Assembly (NCBI RefSeq): GCF_013820765.1
Contig: NZ_JABJVM010000001.1
Coordinates: 62,001-126,000 of the forward strand
DNA: 64,000 nt
Reading direction: 5' to 3'
Origin: Paenilisteria rustica
GTDB taxonomy: Bacteria > Bacillota > Bacilli > Lactobacillales > Listeriaceae
Shown: piece by piece, positions 50,223 to 60,666 of the stretch
Layout: each line of letters begins with the position of its first letter
How positions within the stretch are numbered: the first letter of the stretch is position 1
Notes under the pieces: generated by a model
Databases searched by the model: none
The model's input: the letters and a program-made list of their open reading frames with translations, nothing else
Told to the model about the DNA's origin: nothing
Program-made: the position numbers and the translations under genes

Positions 50223-51461
50223 TTAAGCAAACTGTTTTGAAAGCCAGTTCTTACCTTCTACAAATCGGCTAACAAGCATCGCACAAACCGTGTTTCCTGT
50301 TGAATTCAATAATGTTGCAGGTATATCAATTATTGTACTGATGATCATAATCGTCCCAACGAGTTCAGGATTGAAACCAAACACCGCACAAATCATCAAT
50401 TCCCCAGTCATACCGCCACTTGGGATCGCACCCATCACAGCACCAACAAGGAAGGCGACACCAATAATCGCGAGAATGCTCATCGGTGAGGTCATATCTT
50501 TCCCGAACAATGTAAACAGGAAGATAATCTTGATAATACCACCCATAACAGAACCATCCTTATGCGTATTAGCCCCAAGAGGAATGACGGTCTCCGCGAT
50601 ATCATCGGGAACGCCCATTTTTTTCGTCGCTTGCAAGTTAACCGGAATACAAGCCGCACTCGATGATGTAGCAATCGCTGTAATCGAAGGCGTAATCACG
50701 TTTTTCCAGTATACTTTGACACCTAACGGACCACCCGCAATAAAAGCGTACAAGGTAAAGGCGCCAAAATAATAAATAACCGCGAGCACTAAATAAAGCA
50801 AGAAAGAGTTCAAGTAACCATTAATAATTTGCGGTCCAAGTTTTCCGACTGTATCCGCAAAGTAACAGCCAAGACCAATTGGCGCGGCGTACATAATAAC
50901 CTTCACCATTTTTAAAATAACTTCCGTCCCAGCGTTCAAAAAATCTGCTACCGGTTTTCCTTTCGCACCTGCCATCGATGTAGCAAGGCCTAGAAGGATC
51001 GAAAAGACAATCAAAGGCAATAAGTTAGATTTAGAGAATAAGTCCAGAAAATCAGGTACTGTGAACGTTTTGACAATGGTTTCGCCAATCGTCGAAGCAG
51101 TCGCCTCTGGAGCAGCCGGTAAGTTCTTGATAATCTGTGACATATCAACGCCTTTTAGCGGGTTATAAATCGTCGTGCCCACAAAAGCGATCACAGCAGC
51201 AATCAAGGCCGTCGTAAAGAATACCGCAAAAATGGTACCCATAATCTTACCAAGTCGCTTCATTCCTTGCATGTTCGCGATAGCACTCGAAACACTCAAG
51301 AATACAAGTGGCACAATCACGACAAACATCAAATTAAGAAACAATTCCCCAATTGGCCGCACCACCGATGTCTTATCTCCAAAAATAAGGCCAGCCGCAC
51401 CACCGAGGATAATTCCAGCGATTAAGAATAAACTGAATGCGTAGTTTTTTAGTATTTTCAT
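50223..51461 (-). CDS. Dicarboxylate/amino acid:cation symporter (DAACS family)
   Basis: 412-residue membrane carrier of the glutamate/dicarboxylate symporter family. NLMFVVIVPLVFLSVSSAIA (helix 2), the serine-rich hairpin TAIATSSSAACIPVNL (about 262-277) and VIPLGANTHKDGSVMGGIIK (about 290-309) are its signatures; the SSS stretch and following loop bind substrate and sodium. It may carry glutamate, serine/threonine or a dicarboxylate; sequence alone does not tell. GGGAGG is 10 bp before the ATG. Single gene with its own terminator. Confidence 0.9.
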   Translation of the reverse strand: MKILKNYAFSLFLIAGIILGGAAGLIFGDKTSVVRPIGELFLNLMFVVIVPLVFLSVSSAIANMQGMKRLGKIMGTIFAVFFTTALIAAVIAFVGTTIYNPLKGVDMSQIIKNLPAAPEATASTIGETIVKTFTVPDFLDLFSKSNLLPLIVFSILLGLATSMAGAKGKPVADFLNAGTEVILKMVKVIMYAAPIGLGCYFADTVGKLGPQIINGYLNSFLLYLVLAVIYYFGAFTLYAFIAGGPLGVKVYWKNVITPSITAIATSSSAACIPVNLQATKKMGVPDDIAETVIPLGANTHKDGSVMGGIIKIIFLFTLFGKDMTSPMSILAIIGVAFLVGAVMGAIPSGGMTGELMICAVFGFNPELVGTIMIISTIIDIPATLLNSTGNTVCAMLVSRFVEGKNWLSKQFA

Positions 51462-51537
51462 TATGTAGTAAACCTCCCTTTATCTTTTTATAGAATAGCA
51501 TTTTAAAGCGCGAAAGGGAAGTGATTTTATAAAGAAA

Positions 51538-51576
51538 AAGGCTCCAATCCTAAAAATTGCTTAGAATCGGAGCCTT
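51538..51576 (-). terminator. Terminator of ltaS
   Basis: AAGGCTCC (51538-51545) and GGAGCCTT (51569-51576) with inner pairing ATCCTAA/TTAGAAT-like, followed on the minus strand by a T-rich stretch (CTTTTTCTTT). Confidence 0.8.
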
Positions 51577-51580
51577 GATA

Positions 51581-53569
51581 TTATTTCGTTTCTGTAGATG
51601 TCTCGTCTGTGCTTTCCTTATCAGTACTTGTTGTTTTATTCTTGTTGTTATAGTTGTACTTCGAAGGATCTGTTTTCTTGAAGCCTTCCGGTGTGTAGAA
51701 ACGTAGCAAATCGCCTTGTAACACTTCATCGGAAAGTTCTAGCTCTTTGGCAACATTGTCTTTCGTTGCTTTCATAGCATCCGTCTCAGTTGTTATTTCT
51801 TCGCCTGTTTTCTGATTGTAGAACTTGCCGCCAATCATAGAATAAGCAGGAGTAATGAAATCACCGTTTCGGAATGGTACAACTTGTTTGGCATCTTTAG
51901 AAAGTAAGTCATTACCTAGTTGTACGTAGTTTTTCGTATCCGTACCTAGCAAGTGAAGTAGTGTTGGTAAAATATCGATTTCACCGCCGTACGTATCTTT
52001 TACGCCACCTTCAACGCCAGGAACACGAACCATGAATGGCACACGTTGCGCTTGAGCGTTTTGGTAAGCATCATAATCCGTACCAAGCACTTTACTCATA
52101 GCTTGCGCGTGATTATCAGAAATACCATAGTGATCGCCGTACATCACGATAACCGAGTTCTCATACAAACCGCTATCCTTCAAATACTGCACGAAACTTT
52201 TTACAGATTCATCTAAATAACGCGCTGTTTGGAAGTAACTATCCACCGAAGCATCACCAGTCTCAGCCGGTTTAATCGTCGCTTCATCTTCTGAAATTGG
52301 GTAAGGGAAGTGATTCGTTAACGTGATAAACTTCGCGTAAAACGGTTGTTTCAACGTTTCAATATACTTCTCTGATTCTTGGAAGAACGGCTTATCCTTC
52401 AATCCGTAGTTAGAAACATCTTTTTCGTTCATGTCATAATAACTAGCATCGAAGAAATGATTATAACCGAACTGCTTGTAAATTTCGTCGCGATTCCAGA
52501 AACTCTTATAGTTACCGTGGAAAACCGCTGAATCATAGCCTTGCTGACCTAAAATCGCAGGCGCTGATTGATACGTATTCTTACCTTTTGTCGAGAAGGC
52601 AGAACCTTGTGGAAGTCCGAATAAAGAATTCTCAAGCATCATTTCGGCATCGGAAGTTTTCCCTTGACCGGTTTGATGGTAGAAATTCGTGAAGCTAAAT
52701 GTATTTTTGTCTTTAAAGAACGAGTTGATAAATGGTGTAACCTCTTCACCATGAAGTTTGTAACCAATCAAGAACTGCTGGAAACTCTCCAAGTGAATGT
52801 AAATCACGTTTTTGCCTTTCGCTTTACCAAAGTATTCTGGGTTCGGCGCGGCATAATTCGATTTCGTATAGTTCAACACTTCATTGACATCGCTACTATC
52901 GGCGAGGGCACGCTGCGTTGAGTTCTGGGTACTTTTCACGGCGTCATACAGCTGGAAGTTCGTCATACCAAGATATTTCACGATATACGTCCGGTCAAAA
53001 GTACGAGTTAACAGCTCCGGACGATCGATTTCAGCAAGACCTAAGTTTGCGAAGAACATCGCGACACCTAGCACCAAGACACCAACCGTTTTACGAGCAC
53101 GAATACGCGCTTCTTTATTCGGTTTCACAACACGGAACACCAATAATCCAATCAGGAAAATGATATCCAAGAAGTAAAGCGCATCGGTCCAGTTCATTAA
53201 AGCGCCGATACTACCACTCTGTTCGCCAAGGCTTGACGCCTCTTTAATGTTTGGCAGTGTAATAAAATCACTGAAGAACCGGTAGTAAACCATGTTCGCA
53301 AACAAGACGATCGTTAATAGTAGATCGATGATGATAATCCAGACAAACGAGCGTCGACCTTTTGCAAATAAGGCAAGTCCCATAAAGAACACAGCCGAAC
53401 TCAGCGGATTAATAAGTAATAAAAATTGTTGCATGGCATTCTCGATACCAAGATTAAATTCAGTTTGATAAGCAATATACGTTTTTAGCCAGAATAGAAT
53501 GACGGCTAGAATAAAAAATCCGTAGTTCTTACTTAAGAAGCTGAGGACTTTTCCTTTCCATTCGTTCAT
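51581..53569 (-). CDS. ltaS: Lipoteichoic acid synthase
   Basis: 662-residue polyglycerolphosphate LTA synthase. Five N-terminal membrane helices (to about residue 180) are followed by an extracellular sulfatase-fold domain. The catalytic Thr is Thr305 in GQGKTSDAEMM; Glu261 (IHLESFQQF), the GDHYG motif (about 482-486) and FHGNY also contribute to the metal or substrate site. ALA at 221-223 fits the signal-peptidase cleavage site that releases the domain in staphylococci. The tail is Thr- and Lys-rich. GAGAGGTG lies before the ATG. It uses phosphatidylglycerol to build LTA at the outer membrane face. Confidence 0.95.
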   Translation of the reverse strand: MNEWKGKVLSFLSKNYGFFILAVILFWLKTYIAYQTEFNLGIENAMQQFLLLINPLSSAVFFMGLALFAKGRRSFVWIIIIDLLLTIVLFANMVYYRFFSDFITLPNIKEASSLGEQSGSIGALMNWTDALYFLDIIFLIGLLVFRVVKPNKEARIRARKTVGVLVLGVAMFFANLGLAEIDRPELLTRTFDRTYIVKYLGMTNFQLYDAVKSTQNSTQRALADSSDVNEVLNYTKSNYAAPNPEYFGKAKGKNVIYIHLESFQQFLIGYKLHGEEVTPFINSFFKDKNTFSFTNFYHQTGQGKTSDAEMMLENSLFGLPQGSAFSTKGKNTYQSAPAILGQQGYDSAVFHGNYKSFWNRDEIYKQFGYNHFFDASYYDMNEKDVSNYGLKDKPFFQESEKYIETLKQPFYAKFITLTNHFPYPISEDEATIKPAETGDASVDSYFQTARYLDESVKSFVQYLKDSGLYENSVIVMYGDHYGISDNHAQAMSKVLGTDYDAYQNAQAQRVPFMVRVPGVEGGVKDTYGGEIDILPTLLHLLGTDTKNYVQLGNDLLSKDAKQVVPFRNGDFITPAYSMIGGKFYNQKTGEEITTETDAMKATKDNVAKELELSDEVLQGDLLRFYTPEGFKKTDPSKYNYNNKNKTTSTDKESTDETSTETK

Positions 53570-54030
53570 AGTTCACCTCTCCTAATACTCTGTGTGAGTA
53601 AGTACTTTCATCTTTAATAGAATAAAAAAAACTGGGCTTTATATGTAAGAAGCGTTACGCTAATTCCAAACCCACGTTAATCTAATTGTAACATAACTTT
53701 AACAAAAACAAAACTAAAAAACATGCGTCTAGAGACCGAGTTCATTTAAGAATGCCTTCGTGGCGCGGAATATCGCTATTTGGATGGGATGTGTTGGGTG
53801 GTTTATTTGGGGATGGATTGGGGAATATAGGAAAGAGTTGGCGTGTATAAAAAAGAACCTAGTGTTGGTAGTTCCATCTGGGCTTTGCATTAAGTTAAGA
53901 ATCTGTGGATCCTGCTTCAAAAGCCAGCCTTTCGGAAATTTCGAGGCTAACGGGCTTTCTAAGCTTTTCAATGTTGCATTAGACACTAAACCTACTATAT
54001 AATATAAAGAATAGCAAGGAGGAATATATA
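53570..54030. other. 461-bp interval with no supported gene
   Basis: Between ltaS and srtA. Two overlapping frames of 80-106 codons exist on opposite strands (53729-54049 minus, 53760-54002 plus) but neither has a ribosome site, a motif or plausible composition. In Listeria, as I recall, a 3-methyladenine DNA glycosylase gene lies here; I find no clear trace of it. The first 150 bp form the ltaS leader. Confidence 0.5.
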
Positions 54031-54690
54031 TTGAAGAAAACGATTGCAATTATCATTTTAATAGTTGGGTTACTTCTTGTACTTTCGCCGTTCATTAAAA
54101 GCGGGATTGTGAAGTACCTAAGTGAACGGGATTCGGTAACGAATTACAGTGCAGAAACGATTGAAAAAAATAATGACAGAGATGCGAACTTTGATTTCGC
54201 GAGCGTCGAATTACCGTCGATGACATCGGTTGTGAAAGGGGCAGCGGATTATGACAAAAATGCCGTTGTAGGCTCGATTGCTATTCCGAGCGTCGATCTT
54301 AGTTTGATGGTCTTAAAAGGCACAAACACAGCGAATTTACTTGCTGGTGCGACGACGATGCGATCGGATCAGGTCATGGGGAAAGGAAATTACCCACTTG
54401 CCGGACATCATATGCGCAACGGCTCGATGCTATTTGGTCCAGTGATGAATGTGAAAGAAGGCGCCAAGGTATATTTGACCGATTTGACGAATTTGTACAC
54501 GTATGAAGTAACGAATACAAAAATCGTGAAAGATACAGAAGTTGGCGTGATTGATAATACGGAAGAGCCGCAAATTACGCTAGTCACATGTGATGTTGCG
54601 ACGGAGACGGATCAACGTTTTATTGCAACAGGGAAATTGGTTTCGACAGAGAAGCTGACGAAAGAGAAGAAAGAAAAATATTTTGAATAA
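54031..54690 (+). CDS. srtA: Class A sortase
   Basis: 219-residue membrane-anchored transpeptidase that links LPXTG proteins to peptidoglycan. One N-terminal helix (residues 4-26) is followed by the sortase beta-barrel with His126 (PLAGHHM), Cys187 (TLVTCDV) and Arg196 (DQRFIATG) as the catalytic triad. Start is TTG 54031 with AGGAGG 8 bp upstream. The giant LPSTG protein at 21668 is an expected substrate. Single gene. Confidence 0.95.
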   Translation: MKKTIAIIILIVGLLLVLSPFIKSGIVKYLSERDSVTNYSAETIEKNNDRDANFDFASVELPSMTSVVKGAADYDKNAVVGSIAIPSVDLSLMVLKGTNTANLLAGATTMRSDQVMGKGNYPLAGHHMRNGSMLFGPVMNVKEGAKVYLTDLTNLYTYEVTNTKIVKDTEVGVIDNTEEPQITLVTCDVATETDQRFIATGKLVSTEKLTKEKKEKYFE

Positions 54691-54697
54691 GATTTCG

Positions 54698-54741
54698 GAA
54701 TGCGCTGCATGGAATTTAGATTCTATGTGGCGTATTTTTTT
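54698..54741 (+). terminator. Terminator of srtA
   Basis: AATGCGC-TG-CATGGAAT pairs with ATTCTATG-TG-GCGTATT, with three wobble pairs, followed by seven T. Confidence 0.8.
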
Positions 54742-54950
54742 GTTGGTATTTAATGTTATATAACTATATTCCTAGTTCAAATAACTATAAATCTCAAATA
54801 ATGTTAAAGAAATCGCCTTCAATGTTAAATATTTTGTAAAGAAGGTCCATATGTCATTGCTTGATTGGAAACTTTGTGATACTTTTAGTATGCATGTTGG
54901 AAAATAGAAGTAGAAGGGCATGCGAAAAAAGTGAAAGAGGGAGAAATAAG

Positions 54951-57900
54951 ATGAAGAAATGGCTATCAAGAGTATTTGTAAGCAGTATGGCGATGATGTT
55001 GGTATTTTCTAGTGTACCCATCCTTGATGCACAAGCAGTAGACACGGCAGATCATGCTACAGTTACGGCAGAAATATCAGAGAAACTAGAAAAGAAAGCA
55101 GTGAGGTTGTGGAGGAACGAACGGATACAGAAATTGTATATGATAACCAAGATGGCTCCTTTACAAAGCAAATTTACACAGAACCGATTAATGTAAAAGA
55201 AGATGGCGATTGGGAACCAGTTTCCAATATGATGATTTTGGATGGTAGTGACAGCATCGCTCCTGAAAGAACTGAAATCAAGCCAACATTTTTCCCAGAA
55301 ATGGAACAAGGAAAGTATAGCCAATTTGGCGAAGGTGATAATCAGATCACATTTGCTTTAGAATCAGCAGATGGGGAGCAAGGAAAAGAGGCTGTGAAAG
55401 ATGTCTCGGCTACATTAAAGGATAATGAAGTTCGCTATAAAGATATTTTAAAAAGCACGGATCTTCGTAATCTAACGTTCAATACTTCCGTTAAAGAGGA
55501 TATTGTTTTGCGCGAATACACGGGAGTACATAGTTACAATTTCAATGTAACGACTGCTTTAAAAGCTTAGAAGCTAGCGGATGGCTCGATTATTTTTAAA
55601 AATGGAGCTGGTGTTGTAGAATATACATTACCAAAACCAGTGATGACAGATTCGAATATTCATCCAGATACAGGGAATGCGACAGAGTCAGATGTAGTAT
55701 CATTTGAGTTGAAGAATATCGCAGCTAATATTTATCAAATTACGCTCACTGCTGATCAAAATTAGCTGAAAGATAGCGCTCGTGTTTATCCAGTATACAT
55801 TGATCCGAGTGTCCAATTGAAAAAAGTAGTAGACGCAGGCATTTCAAGCGTTGCACCGACTACAAACTATTCAGGAAGCAAATTATGGGATGCAGCTCTA
55901 AACGAATACGTGTTGAAAGTTGGTCGTTACGATGATACAACTGGATTTAATTACGCGTATATTAAGCCAGATACAAGCTCGCTAGCAAATGCGACCGTCG
56001 AATCCGCTACATTTAAAGCATACGCGGTGTGGCATTTTTCATCCACAGCGAAGAATCCAGTAAAATTAGAAGAAGTGACTGGCGATTGGACAACAGCAGG
56101 CGTAACATGGAACACACGCCCAACGACATTTAACGTCGGCTCAGTAGACATCGGCCGGAATCAGTGGGCAAGCTTTGATGTGACGAGCTCGGTTCGCGCC
56201 TGGACAACAGGAGTCCGTCCAAACAAAGGCTTCATGATGCACACCGTGAACCAGCAAGATCATTGGAAAAAATTCACGGCGACCGAGACAGGTAAAAATG
56301 TACCTTATCTAGAAGTAACGTACACGTATGATAAACCAGAGAAAGCAACGATAAAAACAGTATCTAATGGTGCTGGCACTGGAACTGGAACTGGTTACAT
56401 GAATATGTCATGGGACAAGGTACCAGGTGCGATAGGCTACAAAGTTATTATCGGAAACGGCTACAATTATGAACAAATCGCAGTGGGAAATGTTACCTCA
56501 TGGACAACAAAAGGAAAGAACATTTTCCCAACACAAGCAGAAATTGCGAGCGGTCTGTATAAATTCCATACTGATGGAAAAGGAACCGAATTTGCGAGTG
56601 ATCCACGAGCGCTCTATGAAAATGGCTATAAAGCAGGTAGTACGTTTGGTTTGCGGAATCAGTTGAAATATATTGTGCGTATTTTAGCAATCTATCCAGG
56701 TGGAGATGGTCCTACATCTGACATTACCGATGCGTATATGCCACCAGAAACATTACCAGCGAAGCCAGGGAAGTCCGTTATTAAGACATTTTCTAGTGGT
56801 CCGGGAACTGGAACAGGTTACATGGATATTTCTTGGCAAGCAGTACCAGGAGCTATTGATTATAAAGTAGTAATCGGAAACGGTTATAACTATGAATATT
56901 TCAATACAGGCAATGTGACTAGTTGGTCAACAAAAGGGAAGAAGATATTTCCGACACAAGAAGAAATAGACAATAAACAATATAAATTTCATCAGGACGG
57001 AAAAGGTGTAGAATTTGCAAATGATCCGCGAGCATTGTATGAAAATGGTTTTCAAGCGGGGAGTACTTTCGGCTTAAGAAATCAAACCAAATATATTGTG
57101 CGTATTTTAGCAGTGTATTCTTGGGGGGATGGTCAGGCGTCTGATATTACTGATGCAACGATGCCGGTGGAGCAGATGGCAAAACCTACTGTCACAAGCC
57201 ATCAAGATGAGACCACTGGTAAAAGTTATCTTGATATTAGCTGGGGTTTGTCATCTGGAGCTACGTCTTACAAAGTTGGTTTTTTCAATGGGTATAGCTA
57301 CCAGTATTATGATGTAGGAAACAGTACTAAGTGGTCGACAAAAGAACAACCTATATGGCCGACTCGGGAAGAGATTGACGCTGGGAAGTATGAGTTGCAT
57401 ACAGATGGATTAGGTGGGAGTTTGCCTTTAGATCCTTCTAAAACATATGAAAATGCGTACACTTCAAAGCAAGCAAAGAACTATGGAGATCGTTTATATT
57501 ATTATGTTCGAGTTATTGCTGTTTATAATGGGGAAGAAAGCCCAACTTCTGATGCAACTACTGTTACTATGCCAATGCTAGACTTTGAATTTTCCGATGT
57601 TAACACAACTTCTGACAATAAAGAGACTGGTATAATAAATCTGTCATGGGGCGAAATTGAAGAAGCTGCAGGCTATAAAGTTTGGATTCTTGATGGAGAT
57701 GTATATAATAGTTATGATGTTAGTTCTTCCTATAGTTGGAGTTCTAAATCTAAGGGTATATGGCCAGCTAAAGAGGATATCGATAAAAAATTAAAAGGAT
57801 TGAACAAAGATGGAAGTGGTAAGGAACTTTCGATCTCTCCTCAAAATGTATATCAAATTAATAACCCTAATTTCCAAGACACAGAAAATTACTATACAAG

Positions 57901-58749
57901 AATAACAGCGTATAACACTGAAGGCGAAACGATTGCATATATAAACAATCCAAAAGTTAATTTGGAGAATGCTAGCAAAATTGTGTTTAATGGCGAAAGT
58001 GTGGATTATCTAAAAATTTATGAACAAGCTATTGAAGAAGATGTTATTGAGCCAGAGAATATAACATATGAGCAGTTTTCCAAGAGATGTCGAGAAGAGT
58101 TATATCCAGTATATAAAGATGGTTTGGATCAAGGCGCATTTGAGACTGATATAGATTATGGAGATTGGATTAAAGCGAATAACTATGGACAGACACCTAA
58201 AGCAGATCAAGAGTTTGAAGATGTTACTTTGCTGTTGAGGGCGCAGTGGAATGGTTTTTATATTAAAGCTGGAGATATATCATAACTGATGGAACTTCAA
58301 TGTCAGGAGTCGTTGGGCATGCTGCAATTGCGAATAGTGATAATTATATATTGGATATGCCTGGAACATCAAAAGAGTCTAAAAAAACCAATAATAGACA
58401 GCTTCCTGTAAGAGAATGGATGAGCCAATATAAGCATGGAATGATTCGAGTCTACCGATTGAAAAATCAAACATTAGCAAAAAAAATTGCAACATATGCT
58501 GATAGAAACTATTATTCAACAACAGGTAGTTCTCAAAAAAATATTAATATACCATACGCATTTAATTATCATCTATATGAGAAACCGCCAAAATCAAGCT
58601 ACTGTTCAAAGATGTTTTTTCAGGCCTACTACTATGGTTCAGGTAGCGCAGCAGTTATGAAGCCTACCAGTGGATTCCTTGCACCGTTTCATTTAATTGG
58701 GAAAATAAACAAGAGCTATGCACCAACTGGTACAACGATAGATTATTAA
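54951..58749 (+). pseudogene. Broken secreted protein: DNRLRE, four FN3-like repeats, papain-like C-terminal domain
   Basis: Remains of one secreted protein of about 1265 residues. Signal peptide MKKWLSRVFVSSMAMMLVFS ending near AQA; then a region like the leaders of WapA/RHS proteins (YDNQDGSFTKQIYTEPINV), a DNRLRE-type domain (GISSVAPTTNYSGSKLW to about 56330), four FN3-like repeats of about 135 residues, and a C-terminal NlpC/P60-like permuted papain domain (AGDI...TSMSGVVGHAAIA with the His; SSYCSKMFFQAYYYG with the Cys). Four lesions break it: one A lost in the run at 55090-55093, TAG at 55568-55570, TAG at 55763-55765, and one base lost near 58277. Both TAG could come from CAG by one change. 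No YD repeats occur. It is the size of a toxin or wall hydrolase; exact role unknown. Confidence 0.82.
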
Positions 58750-58762
58750 GGGAGGAATGGCA

Positions 58763-59122
58763 ATGAAAAAATTTGTGATAGTAATAAGTATACTTCTAAT
58801 CATTCTCCTAATAGTTCTAGGTGTGTATTTATACAAGAAAGATGTTGCAGAGACTGCTATTGACACTTATATAACTAAGTATGGCATACCTAAGAATGCG
58901 ATAAGGAAAGAGGCCTTTGGCTATGCACATGCTCCTCCTGGATTTGTAAAAAGAGTCTATACGGATGATACAGGAGATGAGATTCATTACAATTTCCAAT
59001 ATTTTTCATGGGAAAAGAAAGTTCATTTTAGTGTTTACATTGAGGGGACCGAGGTAGGAATAGATGACCCTAGAGCTAAGAAATTAAAGTACCCGCCCCC
59101 AGCTTCCATGCAAAATCAATAG
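58763..59122 (+). CDS. DUF3139-like membrane-anchored small protein 1
   Basis: 119-residue protein with an N-terminal membrane helix (FVIVISILLIILLIVLGVYL) and an extracytoplasmic domain of about 90 residues. The pattern (Lys-rich start, helix, IDTYI-KYGIP, FGYA-APPGFVKRVY, FQYFSWEKK) fits DUF3139-like proteins of Firmicutes. GGGAGG lies 7 bp before ATG 58763; ATG 58757 is in frame but badly spaced. It follows the broken secreted protein by 13 bp, the usual place of an immunity gene. It is 60-70% like the next gene by eye. Function unknown. Confidence 0.75.
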   Translation: MKKFVIVISILLIILLIVLGVYLYKKDVAETAIDTYITKYGIPKNAIRKEAFGYAHAPPGFVKRVYTDDTGDEIHYNFQYFSWEKKVHFSVYIEGTEVGIDDPRAKKLKYPPPASMQNQ

Positions 59123-59141
59123 TGTCGGAGTTTAAAATAAA

Positions 59142-59184
59142 CCATAGCCTAAAAATGACACCTAGGTTCATTTTTAGGCTATGG
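59142..59184. terminator. Long perfect hairpin between the small paralogues
   Basis: Perfect 17-bp arms CCATAGCCTAAAAATGA (59142-59158) and TCATTTTTAGGCTATGG (59168-59184), 9-base loop. No T-run follows, so it may be a weak terminator, an RNA stabiliser or an insertion scar. Confidence 0.6.
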
Positions 59185-59211
59185 TAGCTTATCTTTCATT
59201 GAGGTGAAATT

Positions 59212-59571
59212 TTGAAAAAAGTTGTGAAGATACTCGGTATAATCGTGACAATTTTCTTGGTATTTTTAGGTGTGTATCTATACAAGAAAAATGTAGCAGA
59301 AAATGCGATTGATGCTTATGTCGCGGAATATAGAATACCTCAGAGTGCAATAAGAGATGAATCTTTTGGTTATGCATATGCGCCACCGGGATTTGTAAAA
59401 ATAATATATACCAAGAGCGAAGGTGATGATATCCGTTATATATTCCAATATAACTCCAAGGAAAAGAGTGTGGATTATAGTGCGTATATAAAGGGAACCG
59501 AGGTTGGCATAGACGACCCTAGGACGAAAGAACTAAAATATCAGCCGCCAGCCTCGATGCAAAATCAATAA
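59212..59571 (+). CDS. DUF3139-like membrane-anchored small protein 2
   Basis: 119-residue paralogue of the gene at 58763. It shares the helix, the FGYAYAPPGFVK segment, EGTEVGIDDPR-type GTEVGIDDPRTKELKY and the exact end PPASMQNQ. Start is TTG 59212 with GAGGTG 6 bp upstream. Recent duplication is clear from the near-identical C-termini. A hairpin and a 106-bp segment that is repeated at 61897-62002 follow its 3' end. Confidence 0.75.
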   Translation: MKKVVKILGIIVTIFLVFLGVYLYKKNVAENAIDAYVAEYRIPQSAIRDESFGYAYAPPGFVKIIYTKSEGDDIRYIFQYNSKEKSVDYSAYIKGTEVGIDDPRTKELKYQPPASMQNQ

Positions 59572-59580
59572 AAGTAGGAA

Positions 59581-59609
59581 ACATGTCATGAGAATGGCAG
59601 GAGTTTTTC
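59581..59609 (+). terminator. Probable terminator after paralogue 2
   Basis: TGTCAT/ATGGCA-type stem (with wobble) followed by GTTTTTCTT. A better-paired copy of the same hairpin, with seven T, stands at 61943-61970. Confidence 0.5.
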
Positions 59610-59691
59610 TTGGACACAAAATCTACCCTCCATCTCTATTTGCGTGAATGAGGTGGGTGAAGGCATCTGACTTAAATGGGGGGCTGAAATT

Positions 59692-60039
59692 TTGAAAAAG
59701 CGTTCAACGGTAATAATTAGCGTTATCGTTTTTTTAATCGCATTAGCTATCGGCGCCGTCATAGTCCACCTAAATTCCAAAAATCAAGCAGAGCAAAAAA
59801 TTGATACCTATGTATTAGAACAAGGTATACCATTGGATCAAATACATGAGATAAGCTATGTTTGGGATTGGAAGTTTAGTGGTGATTACATCAAACGAAT
59901 AGAAGTTGAAGGTGAAAAAGAAGGAGTCGTGTACCAGTATTTTTACACGGGGAAAGGGCAACCGGTACTATTTCGTCCCTATTCTAAAGAAGAGGGTACC
60001 GAATTTGAGGTCAAATATCCGCCGAAGGATGATAATTAA
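59692..60039 (+). CDS. DUF3139-like membrane-anchored small protein 3
   Basis: 115-residue protein, more distant member of the same set: membrane helix (TVIISVIVFLIALAIGAVIV), then IDTYVLEQGIP, a WDWKFSGDYIKRIEVEGEKEG domain and the end KYPPKDDN. Start is TTG 59692 behind a G-rich stretch (GGGGGG at 10 bp). The family resemblance (IDTY-GIP; YIKRI; VYQYFY) is visible by eye but low overall. It has its own terminator. Confidence 0.7.
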   Translation: MKKRSTVIISVIVFLIALAIGAVIVHLNSKNQAEQKIDTYVLEQGIPLDQIHEISYVWDWKFSGDYIKRIEVEGEKEGVVYQYFYTGKGQPVLFRPYSKEEGTEFEVKYPPKDDN

Positions 60040-60052
60040 GAAATATTGAAAG

Positions 60053-60095
60053 ATAGCACCTATCTCAAATCCTGTGTGATTGGAGTAGGTGCTAT
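60053..60095 (+). terminator. Terminator after paralogue 3
   Basis: Perfect 10-bp arms ATAGCACCTA (60053-60062) and TAGGTGCTAT (60086-60095), followed by TTTAAG. Confidence 0.65.
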
Positions 60096-60176
60096 TTTAA
60101 GTATACCAGTAATTATTTGGTTGCTTTCAATAATAGACTGGTGTTTTTGTGATAAACAAATTATATAGGAGATAAT

Positions 60177-60626
60177 ATGAAAAAAATATGTATTGGAATA
60201 GTGCTGGGTGTAATTTTAATTTATGTAGGAATTTCTCTCAATCAACCACAAATTCTTAAAGGAAGTAGTGAAAATTGGAGTGTACTTTACAAACCGAGAA
60301 AAGGTGATGAAGCAGACACGGAAAAATATCCATGGATGGGTGTTATAAAATGGCGGAACATGAACGATGTTAAAATGTTGAAAGTTGAACAGATGGATGG
60401 CAAGGAAGCATATCCATTATTCGACAAAGAAATGCTAGCGGTTGAAACTGGTAACTTTAATGGGAAGAAATTAATAGATAATGAAACATTTTATAATCCA
60501 CCTAAAAAGGAGGATTTGGGCGATAGTACGACGTTTAAAATCACATGGGAAAAAGATAACACTATGAAATCAGAATTAGTAGTCTTACGTTGGGAGAAAA
60601 GATATTTCGTAAAACCACTGTTCTGA
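60177..60626 (+). CDS. Small secreted or membrane-anchored protein of unknown family
   Basis: 149-residue protein with an N-terminal helix (ICIGIVLGVILIYVGISL), not followed by a lipobox, and a soluble domain. WSVLYKPRKGDEADTEKYPW, GVIKWRN and FKITWEKDNT are shared with the broken gene downstream, so these two are paralogues. AGGAG lies 5 bp before the ATG. I recognise no domain. By position it belongs to the same set of candidate immunity-type genes. Confidence 0.7.
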   Translation: MKKICIGIVLGVILIYVGISLNQPQILKGSSENWSVLYKPRKGDEADTEKYPWMGVIKWRNMNDVKMLKVEQMDGKEAYPLFDKEMLAVETGNFNGKKLIDNETFYNPPKKEDLGDSTTFKITWEKDNTMKSELVVLRWEKRYFVKPLF

Positions 60627-60666
60627 AGTAGAGGATTTAAATCATTAGATAATGGAGAGTTTTATC

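Noticed and set aside
50036-50230. 64-codon minus frame before kdpF
   Set aside because: Covers the symporter terminator and kdp promoter; composition is not protein-like.
53729-54049. 106-codon minus-strand frame upstream of srtA, and 80-codon plus frame 53760-54002
   Set aside because: No ribosome site or motif; the first overlaps the srtA start. I looked for a 3-methyladenine glycosylase relic and found no convincing match.
55571-55816. Programmed stop-codon readthrough or pyrrolysine/selenocysteine use at the two TAG codons
   Set aside because: The same gene also has two frameshifts, and nearby pseudogenes show ordinary decay; recoding is not needed to explain it.
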